Numbered from the stretch's first letter, positions 1 through 14,000 are shown. The stretch: DNA of 64,000 nt from Taxillus chinensis (GCA_023512835.1 CM042088.1:9664078-9728077); one strand, 5' to 3'. The notes: generated by a model from the letters alone, not told the origin. Translations and numbers: made by a program.

Positions 1-402
1 TCATCATTAGGATTAACCAAATCTTCAATTGATTGGCCAATCATTTTGTTCAAGACGACGATTATATTGAATGTAGACAAGGTTATTCAACCATTGATGC
101 TCTAATCTTTTTCTCTTTTTAGAGTGAATCTTAAAAATAATTGTTATGAAAAATAAAATATTATATAAATTGAATAGTCAAATAATTATTAATGAAAAAC
201 TCATAAACTCAAAAGTTTTCCAATTACACTCACAACCAGAGGATGAACAACAAAGGTTAGACTCCCATGCCTTTCCCACATCGTGATTACAAAATGCAAT
301 TAAAAATGACTATCATTTATTCATTATTAATTATATAATTTTATAAATAAGATTAGAGATAAAAGAAATATTTAAAAAATTACTAGGATTTAAAATCTCT
401 TT
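1..402. other. AT-rich non-coding sequence
   Basis: No gene, repeat boundary or RNA signal is visible. If the symplekin gene continues beyond the left edge, as its missing 3' half implies, this stretch is intronic. Confidence 0.4.
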
Positions 403-1330
403 TTGTCTAATAGTCATATCCTTCACAAAGCTTCCAGTAGCGCTACTATAAATATCATATCTCTTATTGATAGCTTGAAGCAAATCAGAAATAGCATGTA
501 TTTGAATGGCTCGGAGCAAATCAGAAATAGCCAATCACAAAGCTTCCTTGCACCTTTAGGCCCCATGTTCACGTGCTGTCAAGAAGAGGTAACATATTTA
601 TGAAAAAGATGATGACTTTTGATAGCTCGAAGCAAATCAGAAATAGCATGTTCAAACCCCTCATAATTCACCCCCAACACCTTATCAGTGGCTTTATGCC
701 TCTGTAATAACCACTCTAACTCCAAAGGGTAATCCGAGAAACATGTAGTACAAGGATGGCGATAGAGGGCATCAATGAGCGGACCAATCGCAAATAGAGG
801 CTGAATGGCCTAGCCACCCAATTGATCGGCCCTAGGCTGCACCAACATATCACCACCAAATGCAAATCCATCCTCCCCAGCCTCAGAAAAAGGAAAACCA
901 CCACCCCCAAACTGATCACAGCCATACTGGGATACATCCCCCACAATGCTTACCCCTACCTCCTGAACAACTGGCATATCCCCACTGAGCCAGATGGCAC
1001 CGTCCATAGTCACCAACAGCTTCAACAGCCACAACCCCCACCAGATGAGACCCCACCCTCAACCCAGCTAGCTATCTGGGCACGCTCTTCAGCAAAAAGG
1101 CTATGCCTGCGGCCATCCCCTTTCTCGAAACGCGAAGGTCTAGGCGACCCCAGGAAAGCACCCCCTTGCCAGCTGCAGCAACAATCACTGGCACTGAGGC
1201 GAAAGCCCTCGAAAAAGACAACCCTATCACCTGCTCCTAAGCCTTGTCGAAACATATGGCCGAAATGGCTTAGGGACCACCGCAAGAGGAGACGGCGAAT
1301 ATAAGGCTCAATTCCCGGCCGGCTACTCTA
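403..1330 (-). pseudogene. LINE (L1-type) ORF1 C-terminal remnant
   Basis: Bases 480-720 read on the minus strand match the C-terminal end of the LINE ORF1 remnant at 11560-11770. Both contain a phrase like GFEHAISDLLR / GFEFATSDLLR and a downstream NMGPKG / SMGSKG motif. The reading frame is broken many times and only short open frames remain (716-946, 1022-1285). Bases 800-1330 keep the coding-like, GC-richer composition of ORF1 but no domain is readable. There is no reverse transcriptase and no poly-A tail at the expected side, so this is a truncated, decayed piece. The assignment rests mainly on the internal match to the second copy. Confidence 0.5.
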
Positions 1331-2263
1331 CTAGAACCACACACCTGTCAACCTCAAACAAGTCGCCTTAATCCCCAATGCCATGATTCACTCGAATGGA
1401 CCCGTCAACAGTCGTGCAAGTGCAGACGTTGCGTGTCATTTCCCGTCCAACACCAACATTCCCAAACACCACATCATGGAACGAATAAGAACTATGCTAT
1501 GCAAGACCTCCACCACACCGACACCACCCCGCCGACCACCAAGGCCCTCTGCTATCAAGGTGCATAGACCAGTCCACCCATGAGCTCTGCAGCCAGCATG
1601 GATGAAGAGTGTCCCCTTAGATTTGGGAGGACCGACATTAGAGAATGAAAGGAAACTTCTATTTTGGTTGCACCGCCGTTGAGCCAAATAGATTGTGGCA
1701 CCCTCTCAGAATGATCAAACCACAAACTGGGCAAGAGGAAGGCTGATTGTCTCCACCAACACAAAGCTCTAACTGAGTGAGACGATGTTGATCCATGTCC
1801 GGCTTCTCTCCACGATATGAATAGATCGACCGAGAAGCTTTACCTCAAACGTCTTGGATTCCACGCGGATGACTCACAAGGAAGTTGGGACTCTATCACG
1901 AGCATGCCAAGGAGGCGAGGGAGGAGCACTGGTAACCTTTGCGAGCTGCCCCATGCCGCCAGTGCGATGGACCACAGCGACCCGGCATCACCTTCGAGTT
2001 GCACGTCGTCACATGCATGTCGCACGTAGTGAATTGGTAAGTTAGAAGCATCCCCTTAGTACACAAAACATGTAAAACTATCATTAGAAAACAAAAAATT
2101 CCTCTATGTAAGCTTTTGAAAGCCCTGTGAATGTTGAATCTTTGCAAAAAAAAAAAAAAGTTGGCCTATCAGTGCATCATTTCATAACAGCATAAATTAT
2201 AAATACAAAAACATACAAATTGTATTGAATATGCTACCAACTAACACCTACTATAATATTAAA
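1331..2263. other. unassigned sequence, possibly more LINE ORF1 remnant
   Basis: No recognisable gene. The GC content up to about 2000 resembles the adjacent LINE remnant, and an 83-residue open frame (1436-1687, minus strand) has no motif I know. A run of 14 A lies at 2146-2159. The rest is AT-rich. Confidence 0.25.
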
Positions 2264-3060
2264 AGCATTCACAATAGGCTAGTTAGTATCTAAAAGGTGA
2301 AAAAACACCTCTCCAATGGACTCTTCATTGTTTAGTATATTTAGCGTTTAGTTAAATTTGGTCAACTAATTTCTTTAAGTAAATATTATTTTAAAATAAA
2401 ATAATAGTTCTGTGAGTAAAATAACCAATAACAATGCCACGTTGTAACCCAATTCTTCTCCGCGACATCGCTTCTCCCGACCCCAATTCCTCCTTCAGTA
2501 GCATCGCATCGACTGCATCATGTTTGTCCTAGCTACCACATCCCTCACTAGCATAATATCAAACAAATTTCTGGCGCTGTCAATCAGACCTACTTGGATT
2601 AGGCCATCTGACATCGTAGTCCCTGAAATCACGTTCTTCATAGGCATTTGGCGAGACAGGAATTCAGCCTTGGATATCAAACCATCCTCCACATAATCCC
2701 AAACCATAGCAATCCAGGAAACCACATTCTGTTCCAGCATCCGATCAAACACCTTGCGTGCTTCCTTAATCTATATGTTCCTGACATATCCAAAAACCAT
2801 AATGTTCCAAGACACAATGTTTCGGTCAGACATTTTGTCAAACAAAAGCCAAGCTTCGCCGGCGTGTAGTTTTGGAAGTAACAAACGATTATCTAGTTCC
2901 ATATATGATTGTCTTCTTGGGCATTGCATTAAAAATTAATATTTTATTAGAGTAGCTAATAAATTATTGAACCCATTATTTACTATTGTAAAATTTGAGC
3001 AGCTAAATTTTATGAAAATTAAGATTTTAGCTAAACTTTATAGAACTCATTGTGAATACT
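2264..3060. mobile_element. small inverted-repeat element carrying a PPR gene fragment
   Basis: Imperfect terminal inverted repeats of about 17 bp are visible: 2264-2280 and the reverse complement of 3044-3060 share the core ATTCACAAT and agree at 13 of 17 positions. The interior holds a stretch of PPR-protein code (2495-2870). The ends look like those of non-autonomous PIF/Harbinger- or Mutator-like elements, but I could not find a clean target duplication, so the superfamily is open. Confidence 0.45.
2495..2870 (-). pseudogene. pentatricopeptide-repeat (PPR) protein fragment
   Basis: Read on the minus strand, the sequence shows consecutive PPR-like units with typical phrases: LFDKMSDRNIVSWNIMV, then VFDRMLEQNVVSWIAMV, then LSRQMPMKNVISGTTMSDG, then NLFDIMLVRDVVARTNMM. 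This alternation of motif lengths is typical of the PLS class of PPR proteins, which bind organellar RNA. Only about four units are present, with at least one stop, no start codon and no targeting peptide. It lies inside a short inverted-repeat element, so it looks like a captured gene fragment and not a remnant of a local gene. Confidence 0.65.
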
Positions 3061-4467
3061 CTATTGTTAGAGATAGTAACAATTGAGAAGAAGCAAATTG
3101 CGGGAGAGACATTAAGAGAGCCCACTAAATTACTTTGTTCATGCAAACCATTTGTCTTGTACGTATTGTCCCTATCATAGTAGTCAAAGGGTTGTTTGGG
3201 GGCAACAGCAACAACATGCTTTGGTTCGATGACAAAGCAGGTGCTTTGGCGAGAAAGGCGACACTTAAGCATATGAAGCGATGCTTCAAACGCTTTTAGG
3301 CAAAGCGATCACATTGCCTGGTTTTTCTTTTAAACAAAACCATAAAAAGTCATTACAATTGTAGACCATCGAGCCCTAGTCCCCACTTGACCAAACACAA
3401 GTTGAACTCGAACCATAACCCCACTCAATCGGACTCAGGTGATGCTGCATGATAGACAACCAGAATGGCTGGCAAAGGTGACATCAGGCTGCCTCAGAGA
3501 CCTTGGCGCTACTGCTGTGGGAGACAAATTGTAGGCACCCAAAACGAACAACGCTGGAGATCACCGTTGTTATTACAAACGGCAATGACAATAATGGGGG
3601 CAAAACCCAGAACGAACGACCCTTTTGATCACCGTTGCCATGTTGATGATGATGATATCGATGTCCATGCTATTGATGATGATATTAATGTCCATGACAA
3701 CTTCAGTGAAAGACCAAATAGTACATCACATGGTGGGAAAAACCCAAGCACAACCAAATTCCTCGAGGATTATGATTTATCTATGCATCATGTAATTGTG
3801 TTACCTTAATAATAGACTAAGAGTCCTACTCTAAATTTTATATCTATAATGTTTTATTTAAAACTTTACTTTATCATGCATAATAATATGTTGCTATGTT
3901 CTACTTGTTATCTATATTTTGAATTTTATAATAATTTTTAATTATATTACACTTCGGTTGCTTTATTGGCACTGTAGTGTCTGAGTTCCGCTAGAACGCT
4001 TTGGCAATTTGACTACTATTGTCCCTCCTAAAGACAAAAAATGGTTTAATCTCTTCTAAATAAAGTATGAAATATTAATAGATTATGTCTCCTATTGATT
4101 GCTACGATATTCTAATACAAAATAATTATAGCTTACAATAGGCATAAGTCAAAATGCAGTCATGAATTATAATAATCTGATCAAGAGCAAAAAAATGTTA
4201 TCATTTAGACAAAACTAAATAGTAATTACACGATTTATCTGAAAATGAACAAATAAGAATGACAAAGTGCACAAGTATATGAATGTCCAAATCATATAAA
4301 GGATGATATCAACGTCCAAAAAAAACAAGAATGGAACTAAAAGCAGCTAATGTAATGTAGCATCAATAAACTGCATGATAAAGCAAGGATTGCAATATCA
4401 ACCACAACACAACAGAACATTGACTATGAATTCTGATTAATATAATTAGCAAGCCAGAGATTGCTAC
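3061..4467. other. probable intron 9 of the symplekin gene with repeat debris
   Basis: No symplekin exon is readable here. A G/C-rich patch at 3225-3310, with words such as gctttggcgagaaaggcg, resembles hAT subterminal repeats like those at 7560-7640 and 10850-10950; a related patch sits at 3960-4010. One 114-residue open frame (3465-3809, plus strand) has an Asp-rich middle and no recognisable domain. I do not call it a gene. Confidence 0.35.
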
Positions 4468-5079
4468 CTGAACGCCAAGGGAAGCAAGCAAACAAAAATG
4501 AACACGTGAGCACCCACCAAGAGATATTTGCTTATAAGCCTCAATGATGCGTGAAAAAGCCAAATTTTGTAAATGAACCTTCCGTTCATCAGCAAGATCA
4601 ATTACAGGCGCTGACATCTTAGGGAGTAGAATTTGGTAGCTCATCCCAACAGAAGTTGCAGACGAGGAGATGGTACTGTTTGCATCTGTAACAGACGCTT
4701 TTGGGCTAAACTCCTCAGACCTATCAGTCGACACAGATGGAAGTTGATCATGTGGTGACCTATTTACACCAGAGGCTTGGGCTTGACTGCCATCTTCTAA
4801 GTCAGTAGATGCCAATGAAGAAGCAACCAGGGTGTTTGGAAACCCCTCACTATGATCAATTGCATCCAAACCAGGTATCCCACTGTCTAGATTCCCCACA
4901 TCTTGGATTTCATGTGGAATGATTGAATAGTCATTTTCCATTCCAGAGGCAAGAACAGAAGTAGATATGACTGGTACACTATTAACAACAGCTGCTTCGG
5001 TATCAACATTCTTCGCACCACAAACCTCAACACTGTTGGCTGAAGTTAATGCAAAGCATTCCTCTTCCCTTTTAGATTT
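4468..5079 (-). CDS. ESP4: symplekin exon 9 (last exon in window)
   Basis: 612 bases (204 codons). It holds a Ser/Asp-rich linker and then the conserved NLAFSRIIEAYKQISLGG and CLLASLGVQ. The donor is CAG|GTAGCA at 4467. The expected next exon (usually beginning near a PWKLLQ-like phrase) was not found in 1-4467. Confidence 0.85.
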
Positions 5080-8000
5080 CTGTAATTCAATCACATATGA
5101 ACAACTACACAGGTGACAGAAAAATATCAAATAAAATTCAACCAAATTGTATTAAAAGGAATATATATATATATATATGATTAGGATTAGTCTGAAATGC
5201 AAAAGAGAATGTCAATAATCCTCCCTATGCCAAAAGGAGCTTTAAAATAATTAATCAAGTTCTTCCACTCAACGGACTAGCAACTCTACTGGTATAAATA
5301 TCTAATGGAGATGTGCCAGAACACAGATGGTCATAAAGCCCATATGTCATCGATGTTCTTACAAGCCCAACATATGCTGTTATGACTGATCTTAACCAAT
5401 ACGCTTACCATTATTCCGCAAGTAATGTGATTTAAAAGTCAGGACGAACATGTAAAAGTTAAAACTGAATTGCAGTACAGCCATATCTATGAGTGATCTC
5501 TCTCATATACTTATCATTATTCCATATGTAATTCGCTTTAATATATCAAGACCAAAAGATAAAAGTTAAAACTTAATTAAAAATGCAATTTGCAGTGCAT
5601 CCAAATGGAAATATGACATTATTAAAAAATTTTGTTTCTTTTTCCCTGATCTATTGCGTAGTCAACCCATCAGGTTAACCTTTCTAACACTTACCATTTG
5701 TTGGGTCATGATCCTCAAACAAATTATAAATCAAAAGCTGTCTACTGATTTCATAAAGCAAATACAATGATAGATAACACTACAATTCTCTCAAAATATC
5801 CAAAAAGAAAAGGCCTTAAGGTTGGATTTCTTGCAGGAAATTGACGTGCATGTTTTTAAGAAACACAAAAAAACTTCTTGCTTCAAAAAAATATATTGTC
5901 CTTTCTTATTATCTCATTCAACACATTGCAGAGACCTAACACTCACCACCCGAATAGTTGAATCTTTTTTTGTTCTTTCTTATTTTATCTCATCAAACAC
6001 ATTGCAGAAATCTAATACTCACCACCCTTATAGAATCTATACATAAAATTGAATGAGAAGAACACAAAAACTTGTAGACTATAGTTTCAATGCAGAAAAA
6101 GAATCTTACTGAGACTTCAATTGATTCCATTGGTTGATCATCTAACTGTGAAACCATCTGAGGGAAAATAATTGAAAGCGAAAGAATATCTGCAGAAATT
6201 GAAGACGGAATCTTGCCCAGACCATCATTGCCCATTATCCTTTCAGAACTTGAGAAATCATGAGGATGGTTTCGCATATTAGCAATTACTACCTCAGCTA
6301 GCAAGTCAGAAGATATACTTGAAATAAGGATTTCCAAAGAACTAGCAGCTTTGTCACCCTGAGCAACTAGTGCACCAAACATAGCAACAAGTTGCTGCAC
6401 AGGTCCATTGACTCCGTCACCTTGGGAAGTATTTCTTCCAGTTGATGAAGCATCATCCTGAACATTGATGTCTTTGTTTAACTCTTTAGATAATCCCTCT
6501 GAAACAATTGGTGTTGTTTTGACTCGCTTTCCAGAACCAATATCAACTGTCGACTGAAAAATATCCTGCCCTCCTAATCTTTTCCCGTTTGCATTACCAT
6601 GCACAACATCTAACGATTTAACTGATGGCTTCTCCCCCTGTAGAATTCAATCATTAAAAAAATTATAATAAAATAATATCAGCCTAGGTGCCTGAAAATG
6701 GGAAAATTATATGGCCCATACCTCTTTAATCGGTAAATCATTTATTTCTTCCTTTGTCTGTCCATTTAACTTAGACTCTGCAGGAAATGTTTCTCCTTCC
6801 AAGTGTCCACCCTCCATTTGTCCTAGAGCACCAGCTAATCGATCCCGCCACTGTACAAATCAAAAGCCTCATATGTAGACATTCTTCATGCAAGAAAAAA
6901 CAAAACATTCTTATTCCAGAAACTCTATTTTTCACGTTATTTTGAACAGAAAACTCCAGTACCAATTCAACAGTTCTAATATCAAGCCAGGATATCTAAT
7001 TTTAAAAAACAGTTCTAATATCAAGCCTAAGAAAGCGAGGAGCATATTGTTATAAAAAATAATTCTAAAATAATTAATTAGCTGCTAATAAAATAAAAAA
7101 ATTAATTTAAAATAAGTGAATACTCTCAATTATAGCAACCAACTCAAAAGTTTAAAACATAAAAGTTCAAAAGGATAAACTTTTAAACCCAATTCCAATA
7201 CAAAGAATGAATCTAAACATTATCATCATTATACTTCTTGAATCTTTAAAATGCATCGATTATAAATATTTAATAGCCTAAAAAGAACAAGACGTCTTAG
7301 ATATTCAACACAAAAAAAGAATATACCTACGGCAGCATAAAAAGAAGAAGAAGGCTGGAGAGAAGCTTACTACCAGAGAGAGAGGTTGGGGCTGCTGAGG
7401 ACATTGCCGAGACCTAAGATTGGAACCAGGTTCTCTCATTGATTTTTTCCTTTTTCCTTTTTTTCTTCCTTCTTCTATTCCTCTTTTTTCTTTTATATCT
7501 TTGGCTAGAAGGGCTCTTGCCTCTTTTCTTTTTTGGCCGGAAGGCCTGAGGTCACCTGAGGTACCTTAAGCACGCCTAAGCTCAAGACTTAGGATGGCAT
7601 AGGGTCTGCACCCAGTTTACTCACAGGCGAGGCATCTTCTGCAAGGCACAGCTTAAGCACGTATTTTGGTGCTTCTTCCCCAAGCTCAAGGCACCAAGGA
7701 GGGGCACCTTGAGGAAACGAGACATGTTCGGCTGTAAACATAAAACAAAAGAAGAAAAAAAACAGGAGTTGACGATCACAAATGTGAAGCCTCCAGTGAC
7801 AAATCCTAGTCTCGGAAACAGTGAACGCAAACGTGAAGCCTCCAGGTTCATCATCTTCTCTCTTCTCTCTTATCTCCTTTACCTCGTTCATGTCTTTTTT
7901 TTCTTTTCTTTCTTTAGCACTACAAGCTGCAAGTTTGTCATCTTCTATCTTTGAATCATTCCCGTTCGTATTCTTTCTCTGGCTCTCTGCCTCGTTAGCA

Positions 8001-11000
8001 TTCACTTCTCTGCCTCATTCGTATCTCTAGTGCTACAAGCTGCAAGTTTGTACCCGACTTTTCTTTTTGGTTTGCTGTCTTTTCATTCTTTTTTTCTGTC
8101 TGTTATGGCTTTTTCTATCTTCCCGAGGGTAGTAACTTGGAAGTTTTTATTTGCTGATTTAATACATATATTATTATCTCAGAATCTAAGATATCTCTTC
8201 AACTTTTTTAAGGCTATTAGATATTTGAAGGTTAGAGAAGGGACCCGGGTTGACGCTATGCAACACAAGTCCATAGCAAGAAAAATGCATTCACTTCCAA
8301 TTTTTGTTCTAAAGTGACAAAGGAAAGTATTTATTGAGCCAAGCAACCTATAACTAGTGGGCAAAGAAATGCAAAAGCATGTCTCATCAAGATCATGTGA
8401 AAAAAAAAAAAAAACATTACATAGCCAACAAGAAGCTAGAAAAAGACCAAATAAATATGTTGCCCGACTTTAACGATGCTAACTTTGGTGAGGATAAATA
8501 AGAAGAAGAAGAAGAAGAAGAAGAGAAAATGCAAGAGATGGATTGATGGGCTAAAACTGTTATAAGGAGGAAGTAGCAAATCAGTCCTATCCAAATTATA
8601 AAAAAAAAAAAAAAACAAGGCAAAATGTACGGATAGATTCATTCATTACTCCAAAAATCAATGGAAGAAAGAAGGCAAACAAACAACAATCAATGAGCAT
8701 TAGAAGAAAAAGAAATAAGGCATGCCTTCACATTACAAGGTAGATGTATGATACAGGGATAGCATTTAATGTTGTCAATTATGATAGTTTAGGGTTGTTG
8801 TTAAGTCCACTCTCCAACTCTCTAAAAGAAAGAGTTAGACAATACATAGAATATGTTGAAATGCCATAGAGATGAATGGGCAAAGAATGAATAGTCGATC
8901 ATATTTGATGGTTGGAAAGACAAGCGTGAAATGACTTTGATAAACTTTTTGGTAAACTGTCCCTAAGGAACCATATTTACTGAGTCCATTGATGCTTCTA
9001 AGTATAGTGATAGTAAGACAAGGAAAAGAGTGTTTGAATTGCTTGTTTCTTTTGTGGAGCAAATTAAGAAGCTAATATTGTTTAAGTCATAACAAATAGT
9101 GCTTCAAATTATATGATGATAGGAAACCATTTAATTTAAAATTAGTTTTACTATATTTTTACTTTCATCATTAATTCTAATGAATAGGTTTGTAACATGT
9201 AAAGGGAAGATTGCTAGAAGCAAAGCGCCAACATTTATATTGGTCACCATGTGTTGCCCATTGCATAGATTTAAAGTTAGAAGACACCAAAAGATGCTTA
9301 ACATCAATAGAACATTGAAAAAAGCAATGAAAGTGAATGCCTACATTTATGGTTATCTAGGCTTCTTAAACATTATGATGCTGGCCTTTCTAATGCTAGC
9401 AAGTATTCATCACCAAAAAGATAACTTAAAAAAGATGTTTACAGAGGACTGGACAAATTTCAAATGGGCAAAGGAACAAAAGTGTAAAATGGTTGCTCGA
9501 ATTATTTTGATGCTTTCTTTTCGGAAAACCATCGTCTTCTCCCTTAAGTTGACAACTCCACTTGTTTGTGTACTTCGATTGGTTGATGAAGAGAAAAAGC
9601 CTCTGATGAAATATATTTATGAAGTCATGGATAGAGCTAAAGAAGCAATCGGTAAAGGATTGAAAGAGGAAGATAATAAGGTTATAGATGTATTTGCTAT
9701 CATTGATAATAGGTGCAATCGTTACCTTCATCGACCTTTACATTTTTTGAACTAACAATTCTTTTATGGAAATTTATTTATTGAGCAAGATGCATAGGTA
9801 ATATTAGGCCTATACAATTGCATCGAGAGACTGATTCCTTCCATTGAGATACAAGATAAGATTACTGAAGAGTTAACATTATATAAGAATATTAAGGGTC
9901 TCTGGGCATAATATGGCTATTAGACAATGAACACCTAAGGTACTCAAAGTCACTAAAGTTTTATCTAATAACCTTTTCTTTTATTGTTTATTAAAGGTTA
10001 CTAATTATAGTTATAATAAATATAAACAGTGAATTTTGGTCTTCATTTCGATTTTCAACTTCAAATTTGCAAAAAATTGCCATCAAAGTTCTAAGCCTTA
10101 CTTGCAGTGCATCTAGTTATGAAAGAAATTTGAGTGTTTTTGAACATGCAAGTAAATGTTCTATTGTGTCTAAAAATTTATTTCAAGAAACAATGAATCA
10201 CTACATTCTAATTAGTTTTAATTTATAAATATTATAAATAGCACAACAAGAAAAAATAGCTATTACAAAAGTGCTTAAATGAGTTGCAATTTATCAAGTA
10301 TGATCGAGCTTTGAAGCAGAGATACAATATGCATGATGTCATAGACCCCATATCATTGATAGAAATAAATGACCCTAAGGAGTAGTTGGTTGGGCAAATG
10401 GATGGAGTCTTATGAGGATAATGATAATCAAGTTTTTGAAAATGATTCCTTGACATAGGGTGATGTTGCTAGAGTTGCAAAAGTCGCCCAAAGTAAGTTT
10501 TATACAAGATCATCATCAAACAAAAGAAATACCCCAAGAGCAAATCCTTCTACCTCTAGGAACTCAAAATATTCTACCTCAACACCAAATTTAGTGTATG
10601 AGGAAAACAAGGCAAATTCTAAAGAAACAGAGAAACATAATGTTGAGGGTTACAAGCGTAGTGATGGTTATAATGATGAGTACGATAATGTTTAAATTTA
10701 TCATTTTGAATTTTGTGACTTTAAACTTTTGAATTGTAATAATTTAACATTTGAGTGATTTGCTATAATTGAGATTATTCACTTATTTATGTTTAAATTG
10801 ATTTATTTATTTTATTAGTATGTTTTAGAATTTTTTTTATAAAAAAGTAACTCTCGCTTTTCGTAAGCTCGTGCCTTTTTGTGCCTTGCACCTAGACAAG
10901 GCAGCCTTTGTGCTTTAAGTGTGTCTTGTATAGTTTTTAAAGCGCCGCCTAAGCAACAAGGAACTACACCAATCGTTGCCTTCTCCATCGCAGTTGATAT

Positions 11001-14000
11001 CGTTCCCACAGCCTCGCTGGTCGCTGCTCTCTCTCTCTCTTGCAGCAATCGAAGACAAATGCAGCTCCACCCATTTAGAAGCAAACCAAGTCCGACCCAG
11101 CCATTTAACATCTTTAATTAACATTTAAAATATTAAATGATTTAAATTTATACAATTTAATTTAAGTATTTGTGACACCGACTATCAAGCATGTTGTCCA
11201 TCAATATTGTTGTTTTTCTGATCCTCTGATCCAAAGAATGATTATCAATGAAAATGTTGTTGACAATAGTAAGAATAATAGCACTGTTGCATTTTTGTAT
11301 GATCCAAAATCAGATTGAAGGCATAAGGCGAGGTTGCATCTTTGTATGATCCAAAATCAGATCCAAGGCATAAGGCGAGGTCTAATGATCCTGGCTAGAA
11401 GTATGAGTATTGGACTGATTTTAATTATAAAAATTTGGTTCAATGAAAATTTTATTATAAAGATACAAAAGGAGAAATTAAAAGATTAAAAGAACATTTG
11501 AGTGAGAAATACAGTGACGTATCAAACGAGAAATCACATCATAATTAATCGAAGAAAAGCCTTTTAAGCTCCCGCATACCTTTAGATCCCATGCTCACGA
11601 ACTGCCGATAAGGCATGACAGTAGCCTTTCGGGCTTGATGCCTAGTTTTGACATCCCGCAACAAATCAGAGGTAGCGAATTCAAAACCCTCCTAACTTAC
11701 TCCTAATGCTGTTCCAATGGCTTTGTATTGTTGTAACTACTCTGGCTCCAACTCCAACTCCGATTCTGACTTCGCTTCTACCGGAGTGAAATCAGCAATG
11801 TCCATTTCATCACGATCCCAAATGGATGTAGGTAGGGCTGTAAATGAACCGAGCCGAGCTGAGTAGTAAGGTGTTCGAATATGTTTGTTACTATTCATTA
11901 ACGAACCGAACCGAACACGAGCCTTAAACTATGATATTCACAAATGTTACTCTGTTGTTCCCGAACGGTTCATGAAAATTCATGAACATGTGTTTACAAA
12001 CTTGTTCACGGACATGTGTTTACAAACTTGTTCACGAACGTTTATGAACACAACTATAAAATCGTAAAAATATGCAAAAAGAATCCATACCGTAAATTTA
12101 TCCAAAAAAGTACAATTAATTAACTGTTAAGCTATATTATATTTGTTTAAAATGTTTAAACAATTGCTATATATAGTTCACGAAAATATTATAATAATAG
12201 TAATAATAAACAAATAAATCAAAAAACATATATTTTTTATTTAATAATAATATAAAAGTACATGCTTATTAAATTATATTTAATAAAAATACATTTATAT
12301 TTAATAAAATAACTTTTATACATATTAATTGATTTGTTAATTTTATGTTCATAAATAATTTTCACGAACACGAACGATATTTCCAAACTATTCGTGAACA
12401 CTTGTTCGTGAACGTTCACGAACATGTTCACGAATATAACAATAGTGTTCGCGAACTATTCACGAACAATACTATTCCTTAACGAAGGAACATAAACGAT
12501 CTTTTAATGAGCCGAATGCGAGCTTGTTCATAAACGTTTGGTTCATTTACAACCCTAGATGCAAGAGAACCCTCCATGTTGAAACCAATAAGCTTAGGAT
12601 CTGATACAGGAGTCAAAACAATTACCGCCACACCACTGGAGGAGGAACAGTGGTGGGCAGCCTCATTGCCCCATGAGAAGGAGCTGCTGCCCACAACAAG
12701 TGACCAGCAAGACACACCCAAATAAGAGAGATTAGGTCACTGGCTAAGGGAGGCCACCACCTCAACCCAACAATCGGATCAAGAAGGTGCAACAGTAGCC
12801 GAAAAAGGATACTCCACAGGGGAAAGCCCATCCCACAATGCAGTAAGGTCGTCAGAGGCCAAAACCGGCGCAGCCGAAGGGCGGGAGGCCGGCTGAGAAG
12901 AGGTACCCAGCAAGGTAGACAGCAATGGCGGCGATGAGGTGGGGGGAGATGGAGAGAACAGCCGGCAAGGGGTGGGGTGGCGAGTTAGGGTTAGAAAGCA
13001 GAGAAGGAGAGATGGTAAGGGAAGGTGGTGGACTGGGTTTGGACTCGGGTTGGGGTTGGGGTGGGCTAAGAGGGTTGGGCAAAGGTACAATGGGCTTGGG
13101 TGGGGGAGAGGAGATGGGAGGGCTTGAGAGGGGGGCGTGGGCTTGCAAGGGGGGGTGGGCTCGTGTATGAGGGCAGGCTGGGGGCTAGGAGGAATGGAGA
13201 AGGGCTCGGGTGAATTAGAAGAAGGAAGGGACTGGGTTTGGGTGAAGGAAAAGGAGGGTGAGTGAGATGGGCTTGGAGGGGCAAGCTAGGCCTAGCAGCG
13301 GTCTGGGCAGGAGGAGGGGAGGTGGACTGGGTGTGGAAATGGGCCGGGTCAGGATGGCTAAGGGGCGGGGGGCTGGAGGCTATAGGTTAGGGAGGGGTGT
13401 GGGCCAAGCCAGTCAGGCTAGTGGGCGTAGAAGGAGGCAAGGCATTAGGGTTTCAAACGGGGGTTGCATCACCATCCACGGAGGGTGCTTGAGCAGGGCA
13501 CCAACGGCGCCACAACAAAGGAACGCCGGCCGGGGGAGCCACCGATTCGGAAGGGACCGAAGCATGCCCCGCAAATAGAGTGGCCTGTGGCAATACACGG
13601 CCGAGTCAGCCCATGGTTGGCAATATCAGATGAGATGTCCGTATCTTAGCCATTTCAACCAAGTATCGGCACCTGGCGATACGGGATTTAGGGAAGATAC
13701 AGCGAATAGGTTCATCTCGCCCAAGTTATCGGTTGAGACGTCACGCGATGCCAATATTCAAACGTGTCTCGGCCGATATCGCGTCATCGACTCGCAAGTC
13801 ACCAACGCTCTCGTCCAATGGGGAGGCAAAAACTTACCGACACGTCGACGCAACGCCATCGAATGCTAGACAAGCAACGCCAGCGGACGCCAGACGAGCC
13901 ACACCGGACGATCAATGACGCCACGATGAACGGCAACTCCAGACGATCGACGCCAGACGATCTGAAGCCAAACAAGACGATCAAAGAAGCCAAACGCCTC

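Larger units (their letters stand above)
7560..10960 (+). mobile_element. decayed hAT (Ac-like) transposon in symplekin intron 6
   Basis: The transposase remnant (8590-10700) is flanked by G/C-rich patches at 7560-7690 and 10845-10950. These contain repeated words such as aagcacgcctaagc, aaggcac and gtgccttgcacctagacaagg, typical of the subterminal repeats of this plant hAT group. Exact termini and target duplication could not be fixed, so the limits are approximate. The stretch between left end and transposase (7700-8580) is pyrimidine-rich with no gene. Confidence 0.5.

Noticed and set aside
3465..3809. 114-codon plus-strand open frame with Asp-rich segment
   Set aside because: No domain, no promoter context, and it lies among repeat debris in a probable intron.
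1..4467. Expected symplekin exon 10
   Set aside because: I searched the minus strand for the conserved region following CLLASLGVQ and found none; the exon presumably lies left of the window.
8417..8642. Phe/Ser-rich open frames on the minus strand
   Set aside because: Products of the (GAA)n and poly-A runs.
12779..13284. Proline-rich open frames on both strands
   Set aside because: They are shadows of the proline-rich middle of the decayed LINE ORF1.
13413..13649. Short open frames near 13500 as independent genes
   Set aside because: They overlap LINE ORF1 code and have no motif.
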